64,000 bases of DNA from Diplodia intermedia (lineage: Eukaryota; Ascomycota; Dothideomycetes; Botryosphaeriales; Botryosphaeriaceae), in NCBI GenBank assembly GCA_021495925.1, contig JAKEKT010000026.1:124001-188000 (forward strand), in the 5' to 3' direction. The number at the start of each line of letters is the position of its first letter. Position 1 is the first letter of the stretch. This document shows positions 44,536-54,502 of the stretch, one piece after another. Both the position numbers and the translations under genes were made by a program. The notes below the pieces were generated by a model. It ran no database searches and had not been told where the DNA came from. It saw only the letters and a list, made by a program, of their open reading frames with translations.

Positions 44536-46277
44536 GGTCGCGTACGTTTGTGTCCGTTGTGAGAAAGTGAGACGGGGCTATCTCTACTTTATGGGTATTC
44601 AAGGCTAAAAGAAAAGTCTTAAGAAGCGGAGGGTGTCGAGATCCCTGAGAGCGAGAGTATTAAAGGTCCAAGTGAAGGGTTGGAGCAGTGTGCGGCCTCC
44701 AGCTGCCTCCCAACACAATATATATCGTCTTCGCGGCCATCGAGGCAACAATGACGATCTCTCCCAGGAGAACAGCGTTCGACCTCGGCCAGAGCACCGC
44801 GCTCGTCGGAAGTCGCCGTTTGAAGCACTGGGGTGGCTCACGCGTGTGCCTACCCATCCCGCGTGAGCTTCCCGTAATTGGCAGCTCGAACGACGCAGGA
44901 CTCTTCTAATCAAGAAACAAACAGAGGCAACAGTTCCGCGCCGGGTCGGCACTGTGGTGCCGCGGATGGCCTCGAGGAGAGTCGGATCAGATATGATTGT
45001 ACACCTAGTCTCGGCCTGATGCCTCGGAACGGCGGTGGTAGCCGAGTGTTTACGTCCGCAGTGCTGGCAGAAGTACCTGTACCGAGTGCGCAGGCTTGGC
45101 GGAGCAGTGAAACTCCACACCATGCGGCCAATGGCGCTGCGGCAGCGAAGAGAACGACCCGGATTTACGGGGTATCCCGGCCACTATTGGTTCTCGCCTG
45201 ACCGGAGCAGCATGAGAGGCCCGTGGCAGCCTTTCGCGAGCCGCATTGTGGATCCGCGCCCGCATGAGTCGTCGGCCGGGGCAGAAATGGAGGCCTCAGT
45301 GAGTGTACAAGGAAGAAACACCACAGATTAAAAAAGGAACAAGGACTGGATCGCCATGGACGCTCGCTAAGGCTCGGCCTGAAGGCGGTTTTTGCGATAG
45401 TGGCCCAGAGGTGGCAAGAAGAAGTGGCAGGTCGCAAGCCCAAAGGAGAAGGTCGTTTGCTTCCCCGAAACGGCAAATTAGCCGGAGAAGGAATTTTATG
45501 CTTACTGGCGCACCTTATGCTGAACGGCCAAGCCAACAGCCGCGGTAGGGCTGCTCCACCATCTGCCGCCGCCACCACCGCCACGTGGGTTGCAGCGCTC
45601 GCGAACAGCTTGTGACAAGACAGAGCAAAGAAGCTTCGAGGACGGGAGGGCGGGACGGCAGTTGAGCCGTTGCCATCTTGTTGATCGGCTGATCGTCCCA
45701 TCTCCTGAGCCTTCGGCCGTGGGCCGCTTGGCGATCCCCAGGCACTCCAGGCGCGGCAGCTATCGGGTCGTGCCGTAACCACGATTGACGTCTGAGTGGC
45801 TGAGAAATGCGCCGCGGCTCCATTCCGCGGCGTCCAAGGTCCAAGAGCAGCAAAGAGCCCACAGCCCCGTCAAATGCAACGATGTGCCTGGTATGATCAA
45901 GCGAACACGAACGCACCCAGCCCCGGCGACTCTGTTTCACGTCGCGTGCCTTGGCTCGTTCGCCGCAGCATCGTCGCCGCCTCGCCCTTTTTTTTTTTTT
46001 TTTCCCTCGTTGCCACTCTTCGGAACGAGGCGTCGGACTTGGGTTAGTCGTCCGGCGTGTAGAGATATGGCCGCACTGGTAGGAGATGAGCCCAGGGATC
46101 TGTCCATCAGACAATCAATGTGGTGTGCTTCCGGCCGGAGTTCTCCTTGCACGTCCTGAGGAAGTAGTAAGTGACGGCGTGCCCCACGTTGCTGCTATCT
46201 ACTCCTTGATTTTATTTCATCTCTGAGCCTCGCCTGCCCCAAGGCCGTTCAAGCAAGCACTCAGCAAGACAACAACC
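44536..46277. promoter_or_regulatory. Long divergent upstream region of the ICS and FAD oxidase genes
   Basis: 1.74 kb between the start codons of the isocyanide synthase and the FAD monooxygenase, read in opposite directions, so it should carry the regulatory sites of the core genes. It contains a 16-T run at 45988. ORFs of 172-205 codons on the minus strand (44605..45123, 45165..45782, 45515..46114) have no recognisable domain. No binding site is claimed. Confidence 0.5.
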
Positions 46278-48098
46278 ATGGCTGTGAAGGAAATCTACAC
46301 CGATTTGACCATTATTGGAGGTGAGAAAACCCCACTCCGTACCTCGCAACACTTGACTCACGAGTACAACGCAGCCGGTCCTACTGGACTTACCGTAGCC
46401 CTGTTGGCACGCAAGCTGGGGCTCAGTGTATTCATCGCTGGTGAGATTCGACAAAGAACTGAACCATGGAATCAGCACTCATGCCTCGACCCAGACAAAG
46501 CACCTACCTCCCTTCCCGTTGGCCGCGCCGATGCTCTCAATGCGAGAAGTCAACAAACCTTGGAAGTGGTCGGCGTGCTCGACAAGCTCGAGCCCAAGGG
46601 CCTAAAGTGCAACAGTGAGCAAATGCTTCCGCCCAACCAATCAAATCACAGCAACCTGACGGCAAGCAGCCAGCTCGACCTTCGCAAACGGTGAATTTGT
46701 GTCGCGGCAAAACAAATGGTGGGTGTCGCTGCGCAACTGCTTCCGGCCCAACTTCCTCATGATCGGCCAGTCCGACGTCGAGGCCGCCCTGCTCGAGATG
46801 CTGGACATCCCCTGCCACCATGGCCACGAGGCCCTCAGCATCGAGGAATGCACCGTCGACGGCGACGACTTCGTGCGGACGACCTTCAGCGACAAGGTCG
46901 TCGTCAGCAAGTACGCCGTGGGTGCCGACGGCGCCAGGTCCATGGTGCGCAACCAGCTGCAGATCCCCTTCGAGGGCGACAAGCCCAACATGAACTGGCA
47001 CGTCCTGGACACCTTCATCGACACCGACTTCCCCTGCTGCCCGGAAATCATCACCTTCCAGGTTGACGGCCAAGCCCGCATTTCCTGGATCCCAAGGCAA
47101 GTCGTCTCGCGCCAACACGCCCTGGAGGCACCACTGACATTCCCATCAGAGAGCGCGGCATGGCCCGCTTCTACACGCTGCTCGAGGACAACTCGCGCGC
47201 GGACCAAGGCCGCATCGAGGCCGAGATCCGCAAGTTCCTGGCGCCGCACCGCGTCGACTTCACGGCCACCGAGTGGTTCAGCATCTTCGAGATCAAGGAG
47301 CGCGTCGCCAAGACGTACTTCTCGCCCAAGCGGCGCGTCGTGCTGGCGGGCGACGCCGCCCACATCCACGCCGTCAACGGCGGCCAGGGGCTCAACACCG
47401 GCCAGGCCGACGCCTTCGCCCTGGCCTGGCGCCTCGCCCTCGCCGTCAAGCAGGGCAACCACGACGTGCTGCGGAGCTACGAGGACGAGAGGCTGGCCAC
47501 GGCGAGGGCCGTCATCGATGTCGCGGCGAAGTTGGTGAGGAGTACGGTCAAGACGGCGACCGAGTACGTCGAGTTGATTGAGAAGAACGCCAACTACATC
47601 ACCGGTAAGCCTTGGTGATGCGGATGAAAAAAAGACAAAGAATTGGAAAGCTAATGTGTTGGGGTTGCAGGCATGGGCGTCACTTACGACAACAACACGG
47701 CCGTCATCCAGGGCGAGCCGGCAGGCATCTTCGTCCCCGGCCACCGCACGCCGGACGTCTACCTGCACGCGGACGAGAACGACGTAGAGGGCACGCGTTT
47801 GTACAAGAGCCACTCGTACGGCAAATTCCTCGTCCTCTCACTACGGGGCGCCTCGTGGAACCCACCGCCGGCGCCGTGGGCCGAGGACTGGGTCGAGACG
47901 TGGGATGTGTCGGGCAGTACGAAGCCGATGCCGGAAGCGGCGCAGACGTTCGTAAGGATGCGAAACGTGGGTGTCACCAGCGACGAGCCCGTCGACGTCG
48001 GCAGCGAGGCCGGATTCGTTGTCGTGCGGCCGGACATGTATACCGGCTATGCGGGTAATGACGTGAGCGGCTATTTCAAGAAGGTCTTCGGCCAGTGA
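46278..48098 (+). CDS. FAD monooxygenase, phenol hydroxylase type
   Basis: Flavin-dependent aromatic monooxygenase of 512 aa. Six exons: 46278..46320, 46375..46440, 46495..46614, 46670..47096, 47150..47604, 47671..48098. The FAD dinucleotide fold (LTIIGAGPTGLTVALLARKL, glycines at 14, 16 and 19) is split across exons 1 and 2. The substrate-side motif LPVGRADALNARSQQTLE follows, then the DG motif YAVGADGARSMVRNQL and the GD motif RRVVLAGDAAHIHAVNGGQG (about 281-300). The last exon encodes the thioredoxin-like dimerisation domain usual in phenol 2-monooxygenases. Intron 4 (47097..47149) uses a GC-AG splice pair, AG|GCAAGT, needed to keep the frame. Members hydroxylate phenols with NADPH and O2, which would suit a tyrosine-derived isocyanide; that link is inference. 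It converges on the 2OG oxygenase gene, with 188 bp between the stop codons. Confidence 0.9.
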
Positions 48099-48286
48099 GA
48101 AGCAAAAAGGTTCCACTATTTGTACAGTGGAAGATCGATACCCCATGTGAATAGCTTAAAAACTTGTTCTCTTTTTTTTTTCTTGTCTGCAATAATGCAA
48201 TATCCTTGTTACAGCCCATTACTCGCGTCGACACGAATTGCCCGAACGAGTTGATCTGACTCGCAGCGCCTCCACTGCGTCCGCCT

Positions 48287-49685
48287 TCAATCGTAATACT
48301 TCTCGTTAACGCCGGCAATAATCTCTTTCTCACGCTGGTCCACCAGCCCCACTCGAAACCTGTGATCTTTCGCGATCCTTGCGCGAGCCCATTCTGCGAA
48401 GACGCACTCGATCAGCATCTGAGTGCTTGTCCCCTCACGCGCCGAGTTTCGGGGCCAGATCCGATCTTCGCTCCTCTCCTAGGGGAAGGGAGGAAGGAAA
48501 AACACTGGACAAGGAAGACATACCTTCAGCCGTGACCTCCTGGCTAAACCCCTCGTCGGCGCTTCTTCCTCCACCCCGCTGCACCCCGATCCTCCTCAAC
48601 AGCGGACTGTCCACCGGCTTGAGGACGACATTCTTCTCGGGCCGCGCGAAATAGATCAGACTCAACCTCCCCCGATCCCCTTGCGCCCGCAGCTGGTCCG
48701 CCGGCGGCCGCACGACCCGATGCACCGTCGACCGCAGATAGCCCCCGCTCAGGAACTCCAGCGCGTCCGCAATGTTGACGATGACGGCGTCGCGCGGCGA
48801 GCGCACGTGCTTCCACGCACCCGACGGCGTAAGCACCTGCAAGCCGGCGACGGGCTGGTGGAAGAGGAATGTCAGCGTGTTGTAGTCGGTGTGGCCGCGC
48901 GCCCAGACGGCGCGGTCGGCGGCGGCCGTCGGGTGGTAGAGCATGTAGCGCAGGTACTCGAGGCCGGGCTCGGAGTAGCGGTGGCGGCGGACGAAGTGGT
49001 CGGCGTCGGGAAGCTCGAGGACGTGGGCGAAGAGGCGGAGCAGGGGGAGGAGGAGGGTGTTGTGGATTTTCTGCGCCGCGGGAGAGGGGGCGTTAGTGGG
49101 GGAGACTCGCTCGAGAGCTGAGGAGGGAAAGCTTGCCAGGGAGAATTCCTTGATTTCGTCGAGGTGGTCGATGATGATCTGCGGGTGTGGGCGCTCGTGC
49201 TCGGGGGTGAACTTGGGGATGTTGTAGCGCTCGTCGTTGTCCCGGGTCGCCAGCTCGCCTGTCGATTGCGGCTTGTAGCCGCGGAAGTCGCCGTTGGCCG
49301 TGTCGCAGCTGTACTTCAGCTTTTCCTCGAGCGGGAGTTCGAAGACTGCCTTCGCTATGGCGTATTGGCGTCGGACCTCCTCGTCGGTGAATCCGTGGCC
49401 GGTGACATAGAAGAAGCCTGTGCTGTTCGTTGGTATAGTCATGCTTGCGATTCAAGAGTCGTACCATTCTTATTGATGAAGCGCAGGACCTGCTCTGCCA
49501 GCTCCTTGAGTCCAGCGGGGTCATCGATCTTCGAGATGTCCAGCGCTTCGAGGTCCGCCCAGTCCACTGAACAGCATCAGCACTGCAAAGGATGTGCCAA
49601 GGGCGAACATGATGTTACACTGCTCCTGTGTCTCCGACGGGTACTCATACGTCGGAAGTTCGGTTGTTATTTTGGTCGGCGACAT
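48287..49685 (-). CDS. 2OG-Fe(II) oxygenase, isopenicillin N synthase-like
   Basis: Non-heme iron oxygenase of 367 aa, second of its superfamily in the cluster. Exons 49685..49619, 49566..49465, 49417..49137, 49070..48524 and 48393..48287. The DIOX_N part reads LDWADLEALDISKIDDPAGL and GFFYVTGHGFTDEEV. The iron triad is His210/Asp212 in WARGHTDYNT and His267 in RSTVHRVVRPP; the 2OG-binding pair is Arg285/Ser287 in GRLSLIYFARP. The last exon, WARARIAKDHRF to NEKYYD, matches the family's C-terminus and is missed if the 130 bp intron is not removed. The 66 bp intron 49071..49136 is a proposed GC-AG intron with an ACTAAC branch point; it is a multiple of three and open, so both spliced and retained forms would be readable. 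Confidence 0.87.
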
Positions 49686-50657
49686 GATCCAAAGGCCACA
49701 AAGGTCACTGGTCTACTCAACGGAAACAGGAAGCTACAAGGCAAATGTGAGAGCGGGACGTCCACGAATGTGTAGACACTGTAAAGCGGGGTAGCTTTTA
49801 CCTACGCGACCACACCTGCCAATGAAAGGCAGCAGTGTTTGCGATATCAAAACGTGCCATTGGCTATCGGGATGGCGTGCTCCTGAGCCGTACTACTTAG
49901 CGAGCGCCGAGAATTTCCTCTTCCGGTTGGCTGCATTCTCCATTTGTCGAGCCTCTCATGCTCCAGCTTCAATCTGTCAGCTATGCGCATATGGACGTGG
50001 GAACGTGGGGGTAGATAAGTAGCGTAGTGCTGTGCGAATGGCCAAGCTGGTTCGGCGAGCCGCTTATTCCGGTGAGCTGCCAAGGCAATTTCGTGAAGTG
50101 ACTGTCAGAGGTAACTGTGACTGTGGTTGGGAGAATTGAAATGTTGGCTGGTGCGTGCAAAGGCCCGCATCCCTTTCTTCCTCTCAGTTCGGCTACACGG
50201 TCCAACCGAACCTAAGCCCAACCACTGGTTTGGAGATTCCGAGCTTCTACCAGTGCACAGTAGCCTAAATGGCGAAACACATCTCTGGCTTGTTCAGACC
50301 GTCGCAAGCCGGAATTGAAAAGCTGTGGCAGAGTCAAAGCAATTCCAACAACAAGGTCCTGGTATAGCCTTTGATTCCCACGGCAAATTTCCAATACATG
50401 GAGCCAAGTTGTTGAGAAAGGAGTAAAGAGTGAATAAGTTAGCGTGCTGGTTTATGTGGAGGCTGTCTCCTTTATCGAATCCACCTTTCTCTTCCTCACA
50501 TCGTCGAGTCTCAAGGCTCCACTCCCTCGTATGCAGTGCGCTAAGCGTAGGCTAACGGCCTACCCAACAACTGCTTAGGCAGCACGTCCCATAAATTGTC
50601 TTTCAGTTCCATTTTCCGCAGATCATTCTCCCTCATCGCTTCCTGAAAATTCTCAAT
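49686..50657. other. Divergent intergenic region, probable right edge of the ICS cluster
   Basis: 972 bp between the divergent 2OG oxygenase and the repeat-bearing secreted protein. Only short ORFs, none recognisable. Confidence 0.5.
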
Positions 50658-51792
50658 ATGAGGCTTCGTTCCGGATACCTCGCCGTGCTGAGCCATTGTG
50701 CCATCGTTGCCTTATCCGCGCCATTTGAACCTATAAACTCCGACATTAACGACTGGCAGAAATTCGGTGAGCCCACGCCAGGGTAAGTGACACGCCATGC
50801 TTCTACTACATCCATCGTGCTCATCACGCAACAGTTGCCTTTCAGAATGGCGGGAGGCCCCTCAATCCGACAATCCTGGGACTTGGCCCGGCTACACCAA
50901 CAATCCTGGGACTTGGCCCGGCTACACCAACAATCCTGGGACTTGGTCCGACTACACCAACAATCCTGGGACTTGGTCCGACTACACCAGTACCCCTTGC
51001 TCCTCAAGCGTTTCCTCAAGCGTTTCCTCAAGCGTTGAGCCGCCCCGTACTTGCACCACCCAGACAGTCATTTCAAACTCCGTTGCCACGGCCACGGCCA
51101 CTGTAACGAAAGAGGGCCCCGGTCGTGCCCGGGTCTCCGTTTCCACGGCCACTGTAACGACAGTGGGCGCTGATCGTGTCCAGACGACCACGGAGCAATC
51201 CTGGGCGACGGCCACGACAAGCTACCCTGTCGTTACCACGAACTTTGTGACAGTCACGAGAACGAGGAAGGGCACGCGTCGGGTCGAGACTATTACGAGA
51301 GTGTCCACGGTCACTGTAATCCGAGCAATCCCTCTGACGAGAATGATGACGTCGACTCGCAACTTCACCCAGACAAGGGAAATAGTCGACTTCCCAACCA
51401 CCGTCACCAGCACCGTCGAGACAACGGGGATTGTCGATACCACTACCCACGTAACTCCGCCGTGGGACACGGTGACTTTTACCAAGTACGACACCGTCGA
51501 GGTTACGACCACCATCTTCGTTGACGCGACCGGCGGCTCGGCTGTTGTCACTGTCGATCCGACCACGACTACGGCCAGCGGTGGGGGTACCGGACCAGTG
51601 ACGTCCACCGTCGTTGTCGACACAACTACCGTTACTCTGCAGTCAACGACCACGCCCGCAACTACTGATAGTGGCGATGAGGCTACAACCACCGTTACTC
51701 CGGCGCCGGCGAGCACATCAGCGCCACGCATCATTATTGGTAGCGGTAGGAGCACGACAACGGAGGCCATTGCCAGCACCACTTCAATTTAA
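50658..51792 (+). CDS. Secreted Thr/Ser-rich repeat protein
   Basis: Exons 50658..50782 and 50835..51792 give 360 aa. Exon 1 encodes a signal peptide (MRLRSGYLAVLSHCAIVALS) and a short mature part ending EPTPG. Exon 2 starts with four copies of NNPGTW(P/S)(G/D)YT, then three copies of a short Ser/Val unit, and a long region of Thr/Val dipeptides (TVTTVGADRVQTTTEQSWAT, TVTSTVETTGIVDTTTHVTP). This composition suggests a heavily O-glycosylated cell-wall or surface protein. No GPI signal or membrane helix is obvious at the C-terminus (ASTTSI). The acceptor at 50834 is chosen because it keeps the repeat frame; the nearer CAG at 50851 does not. An ATG at 50797 would give an ORF without a signal peptide. 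Confidence 0.72.
50871..50990 (+). repeat. Four 30 bp tandem coding repeats
   Basis: Four head-to-tail copies starting CAATCCTGGGACTTGG. Copies 1 and 2 are identical; copies 3 and 4 share two substitutions (P to S, G to D) and differ only at the last base. Confidence 0.95.
51001..51036 (+). repeat. Three 12 bp tandem coding repeats
   Basis: Three exact copies of TCCTCAAGCGTT encoding a Ser/Val unit, just after the 30 bp repeats in the same exon. Confidence 0.95.
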
Positions 51793-52870
51793 TTCATGGG
51801 AGCCGTGGTTTCCCCTCAATTCAATCATTCTTTTTGTACGTTTACCGCATACAGAACTGTCTACTTACTGCTTTGAGCATTGGGTGACTTGGATCGAGTC
51901 ACAATCCAACGTGTCTTGAAAATCCTTGAGAGGGTAACGTCGTTATCATTGATTCCTCTGATAATACAGAGTTGCGGAAACTATCTTTGTGCCATCTTGA
52001 TGGTTGGAGTCCTTGACGTGAATACAAGTGGGACGGGAGGTCATTGGCAAGAGAGCGCTATTCACCGCTTCAGTGATAGATAGATAGCATTACCGCAGTG
52101 CCCAAAGCCAAGCGCAACACAAAGACGTTTCGGTGCTGAAGGATTGCCATGCGCCATGCCCAGACGGCAAGTGCGCACAGCCTCGGGTCCTGCTGATTAA
52201 TGTATCGGTTTATGCTTGGCTGCCTCGGTGTCATTGGTGTAGTTATTGCCGATCCTTGTAGCGCCGGAAGAATTCCCTCCCTGCTCCTGTCTTTACACAG
52301 ATACCCTACCGCTCGACTTAAACTTGTTTCCCCACACTCAGAGGTGTTAGCCCAGGATCTGTTCTGATGGATTTTCATTGAGCACCCGAACCAATGTGAG
52401 AGGCGGTCTCTTGCTCGTGCAAACTTGACACTGGTCCAGGGAATCACTGAAAGTTGCTTTCAATTTCATATCCCCACTTCTCTTCGATTACCACGGAATA
52501 GCGAGGTCAGCACTGGATCCTCGCTTTGAATCCCCACCCCCGCGTTCTTCCCCGCAACCGCCAAGACCGTCCCCCGCAACAACGACCACGCTTTTCCGTC
52601 CAACGGTGATCACTACTTTCCGGAGATGATCGCGGCGAGGCATCGGCATCGGAAAAGCAGTCGGTACCCATGGTATTGACTGTCTTGGAGCCGATCTTGG
52701 CCAAGAATCAATCAAGCCGCAATGCATCGTCGTCTTGGTACCGTTCTGGGGCATGATCTGGGGAGGTACATAAGGGCTCAATGAGATGATCAACCGTTGG
52801 CTTTGCTCTCTTCCCTGTGCCTCATCAAACATCCACAGGCAACGGATAGAGTTGACTCGGGTTCTCCAAG
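51793..52870. other. Intergenic, no gene seen
   Basis: 1.08 kb between two genes read in the same direction; it must hold the GH105 promoter. ORFs up to 146 codons on the minus strand carry no recognisable sequence. Confidence 0.5.
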
Positions 52871-54179
52871 ATGAAGTCTTTCCTGCTTGCGGCCGCGGCC
52901 CTGTCCAGCGCAGCGCTGGCCTCGGCAAAAATATCCCTACCCAACGGATGGTTCACAATCTCACCAGACGAGGCCATCGAGCACGAAGACTTCCACGGCA
53001 AGCCGAGATACCTGACATGGATGGCCGACTCGCAAATCAAGCACGGCGTGGAGCCGACCTTCGCCTACACCGTCTCGGCCTACCTCTCGGGCGTGCTCCG
53101 CGCCTACGACCGCACCGGCGACGCCAAGTACGCCGACTACATCAAGGAGCACGCCGACATGGTCCTGTATCCGGCGTGGGACGGGACCATCCTCCTCTAC
53201 AACGACAGCAACTCGATCGACGACGTCCGCTTCGGCCACACCTTCCTCGACGCCTACAACCTCACCGGCGGCGACCCCATCTACAAGGCGGCCGCGCAGA
53301 CGCTGCGCGACCAGATCGACCGCACCCGCCGCACGCCCGCCGGCGGCTTCTACCACCGCTACCCCGCGTACGTCGACCAGATGTGGCTGGACGGCATCTA
53401 CATGCTCGACGTCTTCTACGCGCGCTGGACGCGCGAGTTCGACGGCGCCAACGCCACCGCCTGGGACGACGTCGCGCTGCAGTTCGATCTCATCGACGCC
53501 GGCACCACCGTCGACCGCGCGCGCACGGCCGGCCTGCCGCTGCACGGCTTCGACTACAGCAAAAAGGCCGTCTGGGCCGATCCGGACACGGGCGCCGCGC
53601 CGCACGTCTGGGGCCGCGCCGTGGGCTGGTACCTCATGGCGCTCGTCGACACGCTGGACTACTTCCCCGAGACGCATCCCGGCCGCGCGCGCTTGCTCGG
53701 CTACCTGCGGTCGCTGGCCGATGCCATTGTTGGGGCGCAGGATCCGGTGTACAGGGGTTGGTACAACATCATGGATCCTGGCTTCGAGGGGCGGTCGGGC
53801 AACTACATCGAGAGCTCCGGCTCGAACATGTTCGTGTACGGGCTGCTGAAGGCGCTGCGGATGGGCTATGTGGAGGGCGACAAGTATCTCGACGCGGCGT
53901 TGGATGGGTATGCGTTGATGACCGAGACGTTTGCGGAGGAGCGGACGGGTGACGGGTCGTTGGATCTTCAGTGGACGGTGCAGACGGGGAGCCTGAGCTC
54001 GAATGGCACGTTTGAGGTATGTGGTGTTTCCTTGCAATGTTTCCGTTTTGGATGGTTTGCTAATCTCTTCGCCGCAGTATTACGCAAGCATTCCGCTGTA
54101 TGAGAATGACTTGAAGGGCGTTTCCCCGTTCCTTTTCGCGAGCTATGAGTATGAGCTCTATCTTGAAAGAAAAGACTGA
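52871..54179 (+). CDS. GH105 unsaturated glycuronyl/rhamnogalacturonyl hydrolase
   Basis: Secreted glycoside hydrolase of 415 aa. Exons 52871..54016 and 54078..54179. Signal peptide MKSFLLAAAALSSAALASA. The alpha/alpha-barrel blocks include IDDVRFGHTFLDAYN, GGFYHRYPAYVDQMWLDGIY with the probable catalytic Asp near 174, PHVWGRAVGWYLMALVD, and NYIESSGSNMFVYGLLKAL. The short second exon gives YYASIPLYENDLKGVSPFLF and a C-terminus ending in YELYLERKD; without splicing the protein ends in unrelated sequence at 54103. The family hydrolyses the unsaturated sugar left at the end of pectin fragments by lyases, so the likely role is pectin breakdown outside the cell. Three N-glycosylation sequons are present (NLT, NAT, NGT). 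A long ORF on the opposite strand is a shadow of this GC-rich gene. Confidence 0.93.
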
Positions 54180-54502
54180 GTGCGGTACGGAGTGTTTGAT
54201 GCGGCGCTGAAGCTTGAACAGTGATGCGAGCGTAGTAGACAGATCATGGTGGTAGCGAGTCAATCAACGAGACGTCATGAAGCGAGCGTGGATAGCGATA
54301 CCGGAATCCAGAGTGAGAAGTGATTTCAACTCAAAGCGTTCTCATTACCACCGCAGGCACCCGGACCACGTACCAAGCAATAGATACTTCATTGGAAATA
54401 ACGCCTAACGCCCTCAGATTCAAGTATCTTCCCAATGAAATAAACAGCATCCACCATTTCCAGAACTGAACCAATGTTTCCCCTGTTTTTCCCGCCCCAT
54501 CC
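54180..54502. other. Intergenic between convergent genes
   Basis: 323 bp between the stop codons of the GH105 and kinase genes. No gene or repeat seen. Confidence 0.5.

Larger units (their letters stand above)
36260..49685. other. Candidate isocyanide synthase biosynthetic gene cluster
   Basis: Five genes in a row: MFS exporter (-), cytochrome P450 (-), Dit1/PvcA isocyanide synthase fused to a 2OG dioxygenase (-), FAD monooxygenase (+) and a free-standing 2OG-Fe(II) oxygenase (-). Isocyanide synthase genes next to a 2OG dioxygenase, P450s and transporters are the known pattern in fungi (xanthocillin-type clusters) and bacteria (pvc, isn). The flanking genes, MetE-like on the left and a repeat-bearing secreted protein on the right, do not look biosynthetic, so the boundaries are inferred. 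No isocyanide hydratase, NRPS, methyltransferase or transcription factor gene is visible between them. Confidence 0.75.

Noticed and set aside
44605..45123. 172-codon ORF with FCQHCGRKHSATTAVPRHQ, resembling a C2H2 finger, as a possible cluster regulator
   Set aside because: Finger spacing is wrong (the last ligand would be a Cys), the rest is Arg/Ser-rich without character, and no second finger or other regulatory domain follows.
46641..47813. 390-codon minus-strand ORF opposite the FAD monooxygenase
   Set aside because: Val/Asp/Gly-rich antisense shadow; the plus strand carries all FAD motifs.
50871..51036. Regularly spaced repeats as a CRISPR-like array
   Set aside because: The repeats are contiguous without spacers, lie in frame in a coding exon, and the organism is a eukaryote.
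52961..54037. 358-codon minus-strand ORF opposite the GH105 gene
   Set aside because: Shadow of a strongly third-position-GC-biased gene.
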